Assembly: GCA_900766785.1 (NCBI GenBank)
Contig: CAAFWT010000076.1
Span: forward strand, 1 to 23,033
Length of the DNA: 23,033 nucleotides
Reading direction: 5' to 3'
Source of the DNA: an uncultured Paraprevotella sp.
Lineage (GTDB): Bacteria > Bacteroidota > Bacteroidia > Bacteroidales > Bacteroidaceae
Shown: positions 15,522-23,033 of the stretch, in pieces
Layout of the letters: every line of letters begins with the position of its first letter
How positions within the stretch are numbered: the stretch's first letter is position 1
Translations under genes and position numbers: made by a program
Notes under the pieces: model-generated
The model's database searches: none
The model's input: only the letters and a program-made list of their open reading frames with translations
Told to the model about the DNA's origin: nothing

Positions 15522-15608
15522 TGTGGATAAGTGAGCGAAAAGCTGTGGATAACTCCACATCAGCGTGCTCCCAGTCATCCTCCAGGATACTTACTCACAA
15601 TATCCACA
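15522..15608. promoter_or_regulatory. Cluster of DnaA-box-like sites before nadA
   Basis: TGTGGATAA, the exact complement of TTATCCACA, occurs at 15522-15530 and 15544-15552, start to start 22 bases. ATATCCACA at 15600-15608 has one mismatch. TGTTGATAA at 15453-15461 and CTATCCACA at 15313-15321, just outside this interval, also have one mismatch each. The cluster could be a replication-related DnaA region or an operator array for nadA. Confidence 0.5.
15543..15561. repeat. 19-bp repeat, copy 2
   Basis: This is identical to 14565-14583 and in the same orientation. Together the two copies bracket almost the whole intergenic region, one next to the TrmH-family promoter and one about 90 bases before nadA. 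Confidence 0.6.
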
Positions 15609-15650
15609 GGACATATACATCATCTTCTCTATATATGGAGATACTATATA

Positions 15651-16655
15651 ATGATAAACAATATGGATAAATCAAAATGGCAGGAGAAGGGCTATGCCGA
15701 TGAGCCTATACCTGCAGGGACTGACCTGAAGGCCGAAATACGCCGCATGTGCAAGGAGAAGAATGCCGTCATCATGGCGCATTATTACACCCAGGGAGAG
15801 ATACAGGACATAGCCGACTTTGTGGGCGACTCACTGGCTCTGGCCCAGAAGGCTGCCCAGACCGATGCCGATATCATAGTGATGTGTGGCGTACATTTCA
15901 TGGGTGAGACCAACAAGATACTGTGCCCCGACAAGGTGGTTCTGGTGCCCGACCTGAATGCCAAGTGCAGTCTGGCGGAAAGTTGTCCTGCCGATGCCTT
16001 TGCCAAATTTGTGGAGGAGCATCCCGATCATACCGTCATCAGCTATGTCAACACCACTGCCGCCACCAAGGCACATACCGATGTGGTGGTGACCAGCAGC
16101 AATGCCCGCCAGATAGTGGAGAGCTTCCCCAAGGACGAAAAGATCATCTTCGGTCCCGACCAGAACCTGGGTGGATATATCAACAGCATCACAGGCAGAA
16201 GCATGCTCCTGTGGAACGGAGCCTGTCATGTGCATGAGAAGTTCTCGCTGGAGAAGATCCTGCAGCTCAAGCAGGAGCACCCCGGAGCCAAAATCCTGGC
16301 TCATCCCGAATGTAAAGGTCCTGTGGTGAGAGTGGCCGACAAGGTGGGGTCCACAGCTGCCCTGCTGAAGTTCAGTATCTCCGATCCTGCCACGGAATTT
16401 ATCGTGGCCACCGAGAGCGGCATCCTGCACGAGATGCAGAAGGCCTGTCCCGAGAAGACCTTCATCCCTGCTCCGCCCAACGACAGTACCTGTGCCTGCA
16501 ACGAGTGTAACTATATGAAGTTGATCACCATGGAGAAACTCTACAACTGTCTCAAGTACGAATGGCCCGTGGTGGAGGTGGATGCCGACATAGCACGCAA
16601 GGCCGTGAAGCCCATCCAGCGGATGCTGGACATCTCGGCCAAGCTGGGACTGTAA
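15651..16655 (+). CDS. nadA: Quinolinate synthase NadA
   Basis: NadA condenses iminoaspartate with dihydroxyacetone phosphate to quinolinate in de novo NAD synthesis, using a [4Fe-4S] cluster in the cytoplasm. I start at ATG 15651 (334 residues), with GGAG ten bases upstream; ATG 15663 is possible. Signature stretches are present in order: IMAHYYTQGEIQDIADFVGDS, MCGVHFMGETNKILCPDKVV, DLNAKCSLAESCP, GPDQNLGGYI, GACHVHEKF, HPECKGPVV and CACNECNYMKLITMEKLYN. The likely cluster ligands are Cys79, Cys192 and one of Cys281, 283 or 286, with spacing like the B. subtilis enzyme. nadB and nadC are not in the window. It lies 19 bases before a transporter gene on the same strand and probably leads that operon. 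Confidence 0.95.
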   Translation: MINNMDKSKWQEKGYADEPIPAGTDLKAEIRRMCKEKNAVIMAHYYTQGEIQDIADFVGDSLALAQKAAQTDADIIVMCGVHFMGETNKILCPDKVVLVPDLNAKCSLAESCPADAFAKFVEEHPDHTVISYVNTTAATKAHTDVVVTSSNARQIVESFPKDEKIIFGPDQNLGGYINSITGRSMLLWNGACHVHEKFSLEKILQLKQEHPGAKILAHPECKGPVVRVADKVGSTAALLKFSISDPATEFIVATESGILHEMQKACPEKTFIPAPPNDSTCACNECNYMKLITMEKLYNCLKYEWPVVEVDADIARKAVKPIQRMLDISAKLGL

Positions 16656-16674
16656 TGCTCAAGTAACGGATTCC

Positions 16675-17682
16675 ATGATGGAGATACTGAAAAGGCTAAG
16701 TTCTCTGCTGGCCACCTATACGTCCCCCTTTATCATTCTGGTGGCCGTGATAGCCATGTTCTTTCCCGACCTCTTCGGATGGGTGCAAAGGGGCAATGTG
16801 GCCAGCATAATCCTGGGACTCATCATGCTCACCATGGGATGTACGTTGAGCACCCATGACTTTCGTATCCTCATAGGGCGCCCTATGGATATATTCATCG
16901 GCAGTATGGCTCAGTTTACCGTCATGCCCCTGCTGGCTTGGTCGCTGAGCCATGTGTTCCATCTCAATCCTTATATGTCGGCAGGGCTTATTCTGGTGGG
17001 ATGCTGTCCGGGAGGTGTAAGCAGCAATATCATGAGCTTTCTGTGCCGGGGCGATGTGGCATACAGTGTGGGCATGACCACAGCCAGCACCCTACTGGCT
17101 CCTTTCCTGACGCCTCTGCTTGTCTACTGGCTGGCCGGTACGAGTATAGAGGTGGACGTGTGGGGAATGTTTCAGAACATATTGGTGGTCACACTCATCC
17201 CCATCTGCATCGGTTGTGCCTTCAATTACTTCCTGGGCAGGAAAGCCGTGTTCCAGGATGTGCAGCGCATCATGCCCGGGATGAGTGTCATCTGTCTGGC
17301 CCTTATAGTGGGAGGAGTCATCTATTCGGTGCACCCGCTCCTGCTGCAGAATGGCATCCATCTGGTACTCCTCACCCTGTGCGTGGTATTTCTTCACAAC
17401 GGCCTGGGATACCTCTTGGGATATACCGTGGGACGCATGTGCGGATTCAGTACAGCCAAGAAGCGTACCCTGAGCATAGAGGTGGGCATGCAGAATGCAG
17501 GCATGGCCACTGTGCTGTCACGCAACTTCATGGCCACCCCTGCCATGATAGCCATCAATCCCCTGGCATCCTTGAGCCTGGTCCCCTGTGCCCTCAGCTG
17601 TGCTTATCACAGCATCAGCGGCACCCTGCTGGCAGGATTCTTCCAGTATCTGGACAGGCGCAGGAGTGTGGCCCACCAGTAA
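16675..17682 (+). CDS. Bile acid:sodium symporter (BASS) family transporter
   Basis: This 335-residue membrane protein has about nine or ten hydrophobic helices. BASS marks are MLTMGCTLSTHDF near residue 55, VGCCPGGVSSNIMSFLCRGDVAYS near 105 (the Gly/Ser crossover region) and SIEVGMQNAGMATVLSRNF near 265, the second crossover with conserved Glu and Gln. It should be an inner-membrane sodium-coupled carrier of an organic anion. Family members carry bile acids, pantothenate precursors and other acids, so the substrate cannot be named. ATGATG at 16675 offers two adjacent starts. It lies 19 bases after nadA and 25 bases before the antiporter gene. Operon position with a sodium or proton antiporter would fit a shared cation economy, which is inference. 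Confidence 0.87.
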   Translation: MMEILKRLSSLLATYTSPFIILVAVIAMFFPDLFGWVQRGNVASIILGLIMLTMGCTLSTHDFRILIGRPMDIFIGSMAQFTVMPLLAWSLSHVFHLNPYMSAGLILVGCCPGGVSSNIMSFLCRGDVAYSVGMTTASTLLAPFLTPLLVYWLAGTSIEVDVWGMFQNILVVTLIPICIGCAFNYFLGRKAVFQDVQRIMPGMSVICLALIVGGVIYSVHPLLLQNGIHLVLLTLCVVFLHNGLGYLLGYTVGRMCGFSTAKKRTLSIEVGMQNAGMATVLSRNFMATPAMIAINPLASLSLVPCALSCAYHSISGTLLAGFFQYLDRRRSVAHQ

Positions 17683-17707
17683 CCAAAGTCCATAAAAAAG
17701 CATTCAT

Positions 17708-19963
17708 ATGGGAGAACTACCCACTCTGGTAACAGATCTGGCCTACATACTCATTGTGGCCGGAATGGTCACCATCGTCTTCAAACGGTTGCACCAACCG
17801 CTTGTGCTGGGTTACATCGTGGCAGGATTCCTGGCAGGGCCGCACATGATGTACACTCCCAATGTGTCCAACCTCCACAGCATAGAGGACTGGAGTCAGA
17901 TAGGCGTCATCTTCATGATGTTCTCCCTCGGACTGGAATTCTCCTTCAAGAAGGTGGTGAAGATGGGCCTGAAACCCATTGTTGCCGCCTTGCTGGTGAT
18001 GGCCTGTATGATTAGCATAGGCAACACGGTAGGGTATCTCTTCTCCTGGGGAAGCATGGACCGGCTGTTTCTGAGCGGTATGCTGGCCATGAGCAGTACC
18101 ACCATCATCTACAAGGCATTTGATGACCTGGGCCTGCGCACCAGGAAGTTTGCCTCCTCGGTCCTTTCTGTCCTCATCCTGGAAGATATCCTGGGTATAC
18201 TGCTGATGGTCATCCTGGGCACTCTGGCTGTCAGCAAGGACATGCAGGGCGGACTTATGATAAGCAGCATCCTCAAGCTGGCCTTCTTTCTCATCCTATG
18301 GTTTCTGGTGGGTGTATATCTGGTGCCCGTCTTTCTGCGCAAGGCACGCCGATACATCAATACAGAGACCCTGGTGGTGGTATGTGTAGGACTCTGCTTC
18401 CTGATGGTGGTCATCTCGGCAGGTGTGGGTTACAGTGCGGCTTTCGGAGCATTCATGATGGGCAGTATCCTCTCCGAGACCGTCGAGGCAGAGCGTATCG
18501 AGCATGCCATCTCTCCCCTGAAGGATCTCTTTGGAGCCGTCTTCTTCGTCTCCGTGGGCATGCTGGTCAATCCGGCCGTGCTGGTTCAGTATTGGTTACC
18601 CATACTGGTCATCTCGCTGGCAGTCACCCTGGGGCAGATGATATTGGGCAGTCTGAGTTTCTTCATCACGGGACACTCTCTGCACAACTCCATCCAGAGC
18701 GGTTTCTCATTGGTGCAGATAGGAGAGTTTGCCTTTATCATAGCAGCTCTGGGACAGACACTTCAGGTCACCAGTTCCTTCCTGTATCCTGTGGTGGTGG
18801 CAGTAAGCATCCTCACCACCTTTCTTACTCCATATAGCATACGCCTGTCGGAACCCGCCTATCGATGGTTGCAGAATCTTCTGCCCGATGGTATGACCGA
18901 ACGTCTGACGGAGCATCACAGGAGCATACGCGGAGCCCTTCCCGTGCTCCGGGGAGTGGGAGCAGCCTGGAAGGGTTATCTGCGAGCCACCCTGGTCCAG
19001 ACCGCCGCCTATCTCACCCTCTGCATAGCCATCATCCTCTTCAGCTTTGCCACACTGCTTCCCCTTTGCCGTCACCTCTTCACCCATTGGCCAGGCAATA
19101 TCCTGTGCGGAGTGGTCACCTTCCTGGCTGTGGCTCCATGCGTACGCCCTATCATCACACGCCGAAACAATTCTGCTTATGCCCAGCTCATCCGACAGAG
19201 GGGAAGGATACACCACCTCTGCTTTTGGGTGGTCATCATCATGAGATTCTCGTTGGGATGTGCTGTCATCTATTATATACTGAATTTCCTGTCGCCTTAC
19301 TGGTGGGTATGGCACGTGCTCGTCTGCATCATACTGACCATGTTCATAGTGGCCAACAGGCTCATCAAGTGGATGAGCATCAGGCTGGAACGTACCTTCA
19401 TGCAGAACTTGCGCAGCAGAGAGCAGAACAGCGGTAGCGGATACAGCAGGAAGCTCATGGGACAGGACCTCCACATAGCACGTCTGACCATTCCCATCCA
19501 TACACGATGGGGCGGACGCACACTTGCCGAATTGAACCTGGGAAGTAAGGAGCATATCAATATAGTGGCCGTCATCAGAGGCCAGCAGCGCATCAATATC
19601 CCCAGCGCCTCAAACCATATCTATCCGGGAGATATCATCGAGGTGGCTGCCGACGATACGTCCATAAGCCGACTGCAGGAACGTTTGGGAAAGGAAGTAT
19701 ATGCTGATGGCAATGACATGCCACAAAATGCTCTTTCCCTGCTTCGCCTGCAACTGCAGGAGCAGAGCATACTGTGCGGACAGACCTTGGCAGAGACACA
19801 TTTCCGTACACAATATTCCTGCATGATTATCGGTAGGGAAAAAAACAATGGTGAACTGGTCATCATGGAGCCCCACAGCATGTTCCAGCCAGGTGATGTC
19901 CTGTGGGTGGCTGGAGAGGAACAGAACCTGAAAGCGCTGAAGGCTGTGATGAAGGATAATTGA
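17708..19963 (+). CDS. CPA2 family cation:proton antiporter with two RCK_C domains
   Basis: The product is 751 residues. Residues about 1-385 form the Na+/H+ exchanger fold: QPLVLGYIVAGFLAGP near the start, IGVIFMMFSLGLEFS, MSSTTIIYKAF, and the ion-site region LILEDILGILLMV with Glu159-Asp160. A further block with about four hydrophobic segments (about 418-560) follows and is not part of the usual core. The end holds two RCK_C (TrkA_C) modules, about 590-665 (LTIPIHTRWGGRTLAELNL, PGDIIEVAADD) and about 675-748 (QPGDVLWVAGEEQNLKAL). I see no nucleotide-binding TrkA_N domain between them, unlike KefB/KefC. It probably exchanges K+ or Na+ for H+ under ligand control by the RCK_C pair. It is third in the nadA operon. 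Confidence 0.88.
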   Translation: MGELPTLVTDLAYILIVAGMVTIVFKRLHQPLVLGYIVAGFLAGPHMMYTPNVSNLHSIEDWSQIGVIFMMFSLGLEFSFKKVVKMGLKPIVAALLVMACMISIGNTVGYLFSWGSMDRLFLSGMLAMSSTTIIYKAFDDLGLRTRKFASSVLSVLILEDILGILLMVILGTLAVSKDMQGGLMISSILKLAFFLILWFLVGVYLVPVFLRKARRYINTETLVVVCVGLCFLMVVISAGVGYSAAFGAFMMGSILSETVEAERIEHAISPLKDLFGAVFFVSVGMLVNPAVLVQYWLPILVISLAVTLGQMILGSLSFFITGHSLHNSIQSGFSLVQIGEFAFIIAALGQTLQVTSSFLYPVVVAVSILTTFLTPYSIRLSEPAYRWLQNLLPDGMTERLTEHHRSIRGALPVLRGVGAAWKGYLRATLVQTAAYLTLCIAIILFSFATLLPLCRHLFTHWPGNILCGVVTFLAVAPCVRPIITRRNNSAYAQLIRQRGRIHHLCFWVVIIMRFSLGCAVIYYILNFLSPYWWVWHVLVCIILTMFIVANRLIKWMSIRLERTFMQNLRSREQNSGSGYSRKLMGQDLHIARLTIPIHTRWGGRTLAELNLGSKEHINIVAVIRGQQRINIPSASNHIYPGDIIEVAADDTSISRLQERLGKEVYADGNDMPQNALSLLRLQLQEQSILCGQTLAETHFRTQYSCMIIGREKNNGELVIMEPHSMFQPGDVLWVAGEEQNLKALKAVMKDN

Positions 19964-20028
19964 CAGGCATATACATTAATCATATATATATAACTATACA
20001 CGAATAATAACCTATAAAACCACCGAAC

Positions 20029-22050
20029 ATGAACATGAGAACTTATGGTATGCGCACGTTGCTGATAGCAGTTGCCACCACATTGTGCACAGGCACTCTC
20101 CGGGCCGAAGTAAATCCAAAGCCCTTTGTCGTTCCCGAATTGAAGGAGTGGACGGGAGCCGAGGGATATACCCTTCCCTCGGGTCGCATCGTCATCAAGA
20201 GCAGCAAATTGCGTGATGTGGCGCAGACCTTGGCTCAGGATTACGAGCAGATGTGTGGAAAGCCGCTCACCATCACCACAGGCTCTGCCAAGGCTGGCGA
20301 TATAGTGCTCGCACTCAAGAATGACCGGGAGCTGGGCAAGGAAGGTTATCGCATGAATGTGGACAATACCATCTCTCTGACTGCCTCCACCCCACAGGGA
20401 ATCATATGGGCCACACGCACCTTGCTGCAGATAACAGAGCAGACGTCAGACAAGGGACTTCCCAAAGGAAAGATAACCGACCAGCCCGACTATCGCCTGC
20501 GTGGATTCATGATAGACTGCGGACGTAAGTTTATTCCCATCACCTATCTGCGCCATCTGGCACGCGTCATGTCTTACTATAAGATGAATACCCTGCAGAT
20601 ACATCTCAACGACAATGGTTTCCGCAAGTATTTCGGCGACGACTGGAGTCGTACCCAGTCGGGCTTCCGCATGGAATGTGACACCTATCCTGGTCTCACC
20701 TCCAAGGATGGCCATTATACCAAGCAGGAGTTTATCGACCTGCAGATTCTGGCAGAGCAATATGGTGTGGAGATCATCCCTGAGTTTGATGCTCCTGCCC
20801 ATTCCCTGGCCTTTACGCAGTATGATCCCTCGCTGGGAAGCAAGGAATATGGGATGGACCATCTGGACCTGTTCAACCCCCAGGTGTATACCTTCATGGA
20901 CAATCTCTGGCGAGAGTATCTGGACGGGAAAGAGCCTGTGTTCCGCGGACCGCGTGTACATATCGGCACAGATGAATATTCCAACGCCAAGAAGGAGGTG
21001 GTGGAGAAGTTCCGCGCCTTCACGGACCACTACATACGTTATGTGGAAAGTTTTGGCAAACAAGCCGTCCTGTGGGGAGCCCTGACGCATGCCAATGGGG
21101 ATACACCTGTCAAGCATGAGAATGTGCTCATGGATATCTGGTACAACGGATATGCCGACCCCGTGGAGATGAAGAAGCAGGGATACCAGCTCATCAGCAT
21201 CCCCGACGGACTTACCTACATAGTCCCTGCCGCTGGATATTATTATGATTATCTCAACTGTCAGTACCTCTACGAGCACTGGACACCTGCCGTCATAGGC
21301 AATCATACATTTGAGGAGAAAGACCCCTCCATAGAGGGTGGCATGTTTGCCGTATGGAATGACATAGCAGGCAATGGCATCACGGTCAAGGATATCCATC
21401 ATCGCGCGTTCCCTGCCATTCAGACGATAGCCGTCAAGTGCTGGACGGGCAAGAACACCACTTGTTCGTATGCAGAATTTGATACACAACGCAGGAATCT
21501 GAGTGAGGCTCCCGGTGTCAACGAACTGGGTAGGCATGGCACCTCGGGCACTATTGCTCTGCAAAAGGATGTGCTCAAGCCCGGTGAGCAGTTGCCCATA
21601 GAAGAGATAGGATATGACTATGCCGTATCCTTCACCATAGAGGGGAAACAGGAGCAGAAGGGAACAGAACTCCTGCGCTCTGCTCATGCCGTGGTGTACC
21701 TGTCCGATCCCAAGGAAGGTAAGTTGGGATTTGAGCGAGAGGGATACCTCAATACGTTCAACTATCGTATTCCTGCTGGCCAGAAGCATACCCTTACCAT
21801 AGAGGGGAACAACAAGGTGACACGCCTCCTGGTGGACGGACAGGTGAAGGAGGAACTGGGACCAAAGACGCTGTATATCATACGTCCTCAGGACCAGGCA
21901 CACTATCAGGTGGAAGGCACCTTTACCTTCGAGCCCGAGGTCTATCAGCCCAGCAGTCATATCTCCTACCAGCGCACCCTGGTATTCCCCCTGCGCCAGG
22001 CAGGTCAGTTCAACAGCGTCATAACGGATTTTAAGGTTTTGGTAAAATAA
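20029..22050 (+). CDS. GH20 beta-N-acetylhexosaminidase, secreted
   Basis: The enzyme should remove terminal beta-linked GlcNAc or GalNAc from glycans such as mucins or host N-glycans. A signal peptide (about residues 1-26, cut after TLRA) sends it to the periplasm or beyond. Residues about 30-150 are the GH20b alpha/beta domain. The catalytic barrel runs from about 157 (RLRGFMIDCGRKFIPITYL) to about 480, with LQIHLNDNGFR, IIPEFDAPAHS and the catalytic pair Asp315-Glu316 in HIGTDEYSN; relatives more often have GGDE. VLMDIWYNGY and FAVWND carry further pocket residues. A C-terminal beta-sandwich (about 530-673) resembles LamG/concanavalin-like modules. The start at 20029 follows a 65-base AT-rich gap with no TAnnTTTG match. 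Confidence 0.92.
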   Translation: MNMRTYGMRTLLIAVATTLCTGTLRAEVNPKPFVVPELKEWTGAEGYTLPSGRIVIKSSKLRDVAQTLAQDYEQMCGKPLTITTGSAKAGDIVLALKNDRELGKEGYRMNVDNTISLTASTPQGIIWATRTLLQITEQTSDKGLPKGKITDQPDYRLRGFMIDCGRKFIPITYLRHLARVMSYYKMNTLQIHLNDNGFRKYFGDDWSRTQSGFRMECDTYPGLTSKDGHYTKQEFIDLQILAEQYGVEIIPEFDAPAHSLAFTQYDPSLGSKEYGMDHLDLFNPQVYTFMDNLWREYLDGKEPVFRGPRVHIGTDEYSNAKKEVVEKFRAFTDHYIRYVESFGKQAVLWGALTHANGDTPVKHENVLMDIWYNGYADPVEMKKQGYQLISIPDGLTYIVPAAGYYYDYLNCQYLYEHWTPAVIGNHTFEEKDPSIEGGMFAVWNDIAGNGITVKDIHHRAFPAIQTIAVKCWTGKNTTCSYAEFDTQRRNLSEAPGVNELGRHGTSGTIALQKDVLKPGEQLPIEEIGYDYAVSFTIEGKQEQKGTELLRSAHAVVYLSDPKEGKLGFEREGYLNTFNYRIPAGQKHTLTIEGNNKVTRLLVDGQVKEELGPKTLYIIRPQDQAHYQVEGTFTFEPEVYQPSSHISYQRTLVFPLRQAGQFNSVITDFKVLVK

Positions 22051-22063
22051 CACAGTACTTACT

Positions 22064-22136
22064 TTTCAGAGAAGATATACTTACCTGGCCAGAGAAGTAT
22101 ATCTTCTAATGCCGATGCAGTATATCTTCTCTGAAA
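22064..22136. repeat. 18-bp perfect inverted repeat with internal third copy
   Basis: TTTCAGAGAAGATATACT (22064-22081) is perfectly complementary to 22119-22136. The 37-base loop contains a third related piece, AGAGAAGTATATCTTCT (22091-22107), which is itself a small hairpin and can pair with either arm. It begins 14 bases after the GH20 stop. It may end GH20 transcription, though no T-run follows, or be a mobile-element footprint. Confidence 0.65.
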
Positions 22137-22170
22137 TAACAGTAGTACAGTGTGAAGTTATCGTTTCTTA

Positions 22171-22455
22171 TTATCTCCTCCCATATTCTCTCTCAAAGAT
22201 TTCTTGGTAAGGGGTATATTCGAAAGTATTGGAACTCTTGAAGGATATATTTTGAGGCAGTTGCACGGCATATAGGGAATAACAATAACAGAAGGCGTGC
22301 GAACCAATCTGCAGGTCGGTGCAGTTCATTACAACTCTTTCCATGTCCTGGCAGTGGGTAAAAGCAGAAAAGCCAATATCTCGGAGTGACTTAGGCAACA
22401 CGAGCGAATAGAAACGACAACCAGTGAATGCGTACTCTCCGATGGCAGTCAGGAA
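22171..22455 (-). pseudogene. BspA-like leucine-rich-repeat protein fragment
   Basis: On the minus strand the frame reads AIGEYAFTGCRFYSLVLP, then KSLRDIGFSAFTHC, then LQIGSHAFCYCYSLYAVQLP. These are the xIGxxAFxxCxxLxxVxLP units of the LRR_5 (BspA-type) family of surface and secreted proteins. About three units and a short C-terminal tail to the stop at 22171 remain. The repeat sense can be followed upstream to about 22455 and is then lost where the recombinase-like frame begins on the other strand. No start or signal peptide belongs to it, so it is the 3' remnant of a larger gene. The in-frame GTG at 22401 is inside a repeat and is not a credible start. Confidence 0.65.
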
Positions 22456-22661
22456 GGAAGCGGTATATAGAGAAAGGTGGAAAACTCGGACGCAAGGTAG
22501 GCTCTGTAAAAACGGCAGAACAGATGAAAGCCGAATATAGGGAAGTAATAAGTCTGCTCCGCAAGGGGTACTCCATTCGGGATGTGGCGAAGTTAAGTGG
22601 TAAAGGGATAAGTACCGTGCAACGAGTTAAGCGATTACTAAAAATGCAATCACCGCAATAA
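22428..22661 (+). pseudogene. Serine recombinase C-terminal fragment (resolvase HTH)
   Basis: The 77-residue frame contains KLGRKVGSVKTAEQMKAEYREVI followed by SLLRKGYSIRDVAKLSGKGISTVQRVKRLL. This is the hinge and helix-turn-helix DNA-binding end of serine resolvases and invertases common in Bacteroidales. The catalytic domain with the active-site Ser is missing: a stop lies just upstream in frame (22425-22427). The first ten or so residues overlap the LRR remnant on the other strand and do not look like recombinase. It is thus a 3' fragment, probably not functional as a recombinase. A free HTH peptide acting as a DNA-binding protein is possible but not supported. Confidence 0.7.
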
Positions 22662-22728
22662 TACTATTGATTTTACGTTCTTTTCAAAGAAAGGGGTTGT
22701 GTGATAGTAGTTTAAAGGCTAAAAGCAC

Positions 22729-22736
22729 TACCTTTG
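22729..22736 (+). promoter_or_regulatory. Putative -7 element of the ORF6N gene
   Basis: TACCTTTG is an exact TAnnTTTG match, 13 bases before ATG 22750. Transcription should begin near 22743, so the leader would be very short if that ATG is used. No TTTG at the -33 position was seen. Confidence 0.4.
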
Positions 22737-22749
22737 GACGCTGTTAAAT

Positions 22750-23033
22750 ATGGAAATGTTCAAAGTCACAATTTGTGATATTGGAAAAATGAATATAAAT
22801 ATGACAGACATAACGGAAAAGACAGAAAACGGCGAACTGGTCGCAAATTGTGACCAGTTGGTTGTCATGGATAATATAGAGTCTCTAATAAAAGTGATTA
22901 GAGGACAACAAGTTATGCTTGACCGTGACCTTGCCACACTTTATGGCGTTGAAACAAAGCGTCTTAATGAGCAAGTAAAACGTAATATTAAACGATTTCC
23001 AGAAGATTTCATGTTTCAATTGACCAAGGACGA
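22750..23033 (+). CDS. ORF6N domain protein, 5' part only
   Basis: The frame runs off the window after 94 complete codons. Residues 55 onward read IRGQQVMLDRDLATLYGVETKRLNEQVKRNIKRFPEDFMFQLTKDE. This is a clear match to the ORF6N domain, a DNA-binding module (KilA-N/Bro-like) of phages and bacterial mobile regions. A low-complexity lead of about 50 residues precedes it; ATGs at 22750, 22756, 22789 and 22801 are all in frame, so the start is uncertain. I prefer 22750 because of the promoter-like site just upstream. Base composition is visibly more AT-rich than the operons to the left, which suggests transfer. Two palindromic sites lie inside the lead. Confidence 0.8.
   Translation, partial: MEMFKVTICDIGKMNINMTDITEKTENGELVANCDQLVVMDNIESLIKVIRGQQVMLDRDLATLYGVETKRLNEQVKRNIKRFPEDFMFQLTKD

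Overview
The window looks like chromosomal DNA of a Bacteroidales bacterium, probably close to Prevotella or Bacteroides. The genus is inferred, not proven. The signs are several promoters with the Bacteroidetes -7 element TAnnTTTG, a DUF1573 and 6-bladed beta-propeller pair, a DUF4294 gene, a GH20 hexosaminidase, a BspA-like leucine-rich-repeat remnant and an ORF6N gene. I found no rRNA, tRNA or CRISPR array.

Region 1 (1-11126, all + strand) is an envelope and export block. It opens with the end of a DUF1573 protein and a beta-propeller lipoprotein. After tandem promoter-like sites comes a tight five-gene operon: an S26 signal peptidase, a TolC-type outer membrane channel, a lipoprotein membrane-fusion adaptor and two different RND permeases in a row. 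Three of the four junctions inside it are overlaps and the fourth is a 4-base gap. A signal peptidase leading a two-permease RND operon, next to surface-protein families often seen near secreted-peptide loci, is the best candidate here for an undescribed export or maturation system.

Region 2 (11171-14530) is housekeeping. A minus-strand pair encodes a radical SAM protein and a DUF418 membrane protein. A DUF4294 gene (+) and a TrmH/SpoU RNA methyltransferase gene (-) overlap tail to tail.

Region 3 (14531-15650) is about 1.1 kb without a credible gene, but it is rich in structure. A 19-bp motif holding a perfect DnaA-box sequence occurs at both ends of it. More DnaA-box-like sites cluster before nadA. 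A dense group of palindromes with a 22-bp repeat lies at 14928-14980. The + strand goes from G-rich on the left to C-rich on the right near 14 kb, which argues against a simple origin and fits a terminus or strand switch better.

Region 4 (15651-22050, all + strand) has a probable operon for quinolinate synthase NadA (NAD synthesis), a bile acid:sodium symporter family transporter and a CPA2 cation:proton antiporter with RCK_C domains. A secreted GH20 beta-N-acetylhexosaminidase follows, with an 18-bp perfect inverted repeat after it.

Region 5 (22142-23033) is more AT-rich and looks like the edge of a mobile or variable segment. A BspA-like repeat fragment on the minus strand is joined to the 3' end of a serine recombinase gene, followed by the start of an ORF6N-domain gene that runs off the window.
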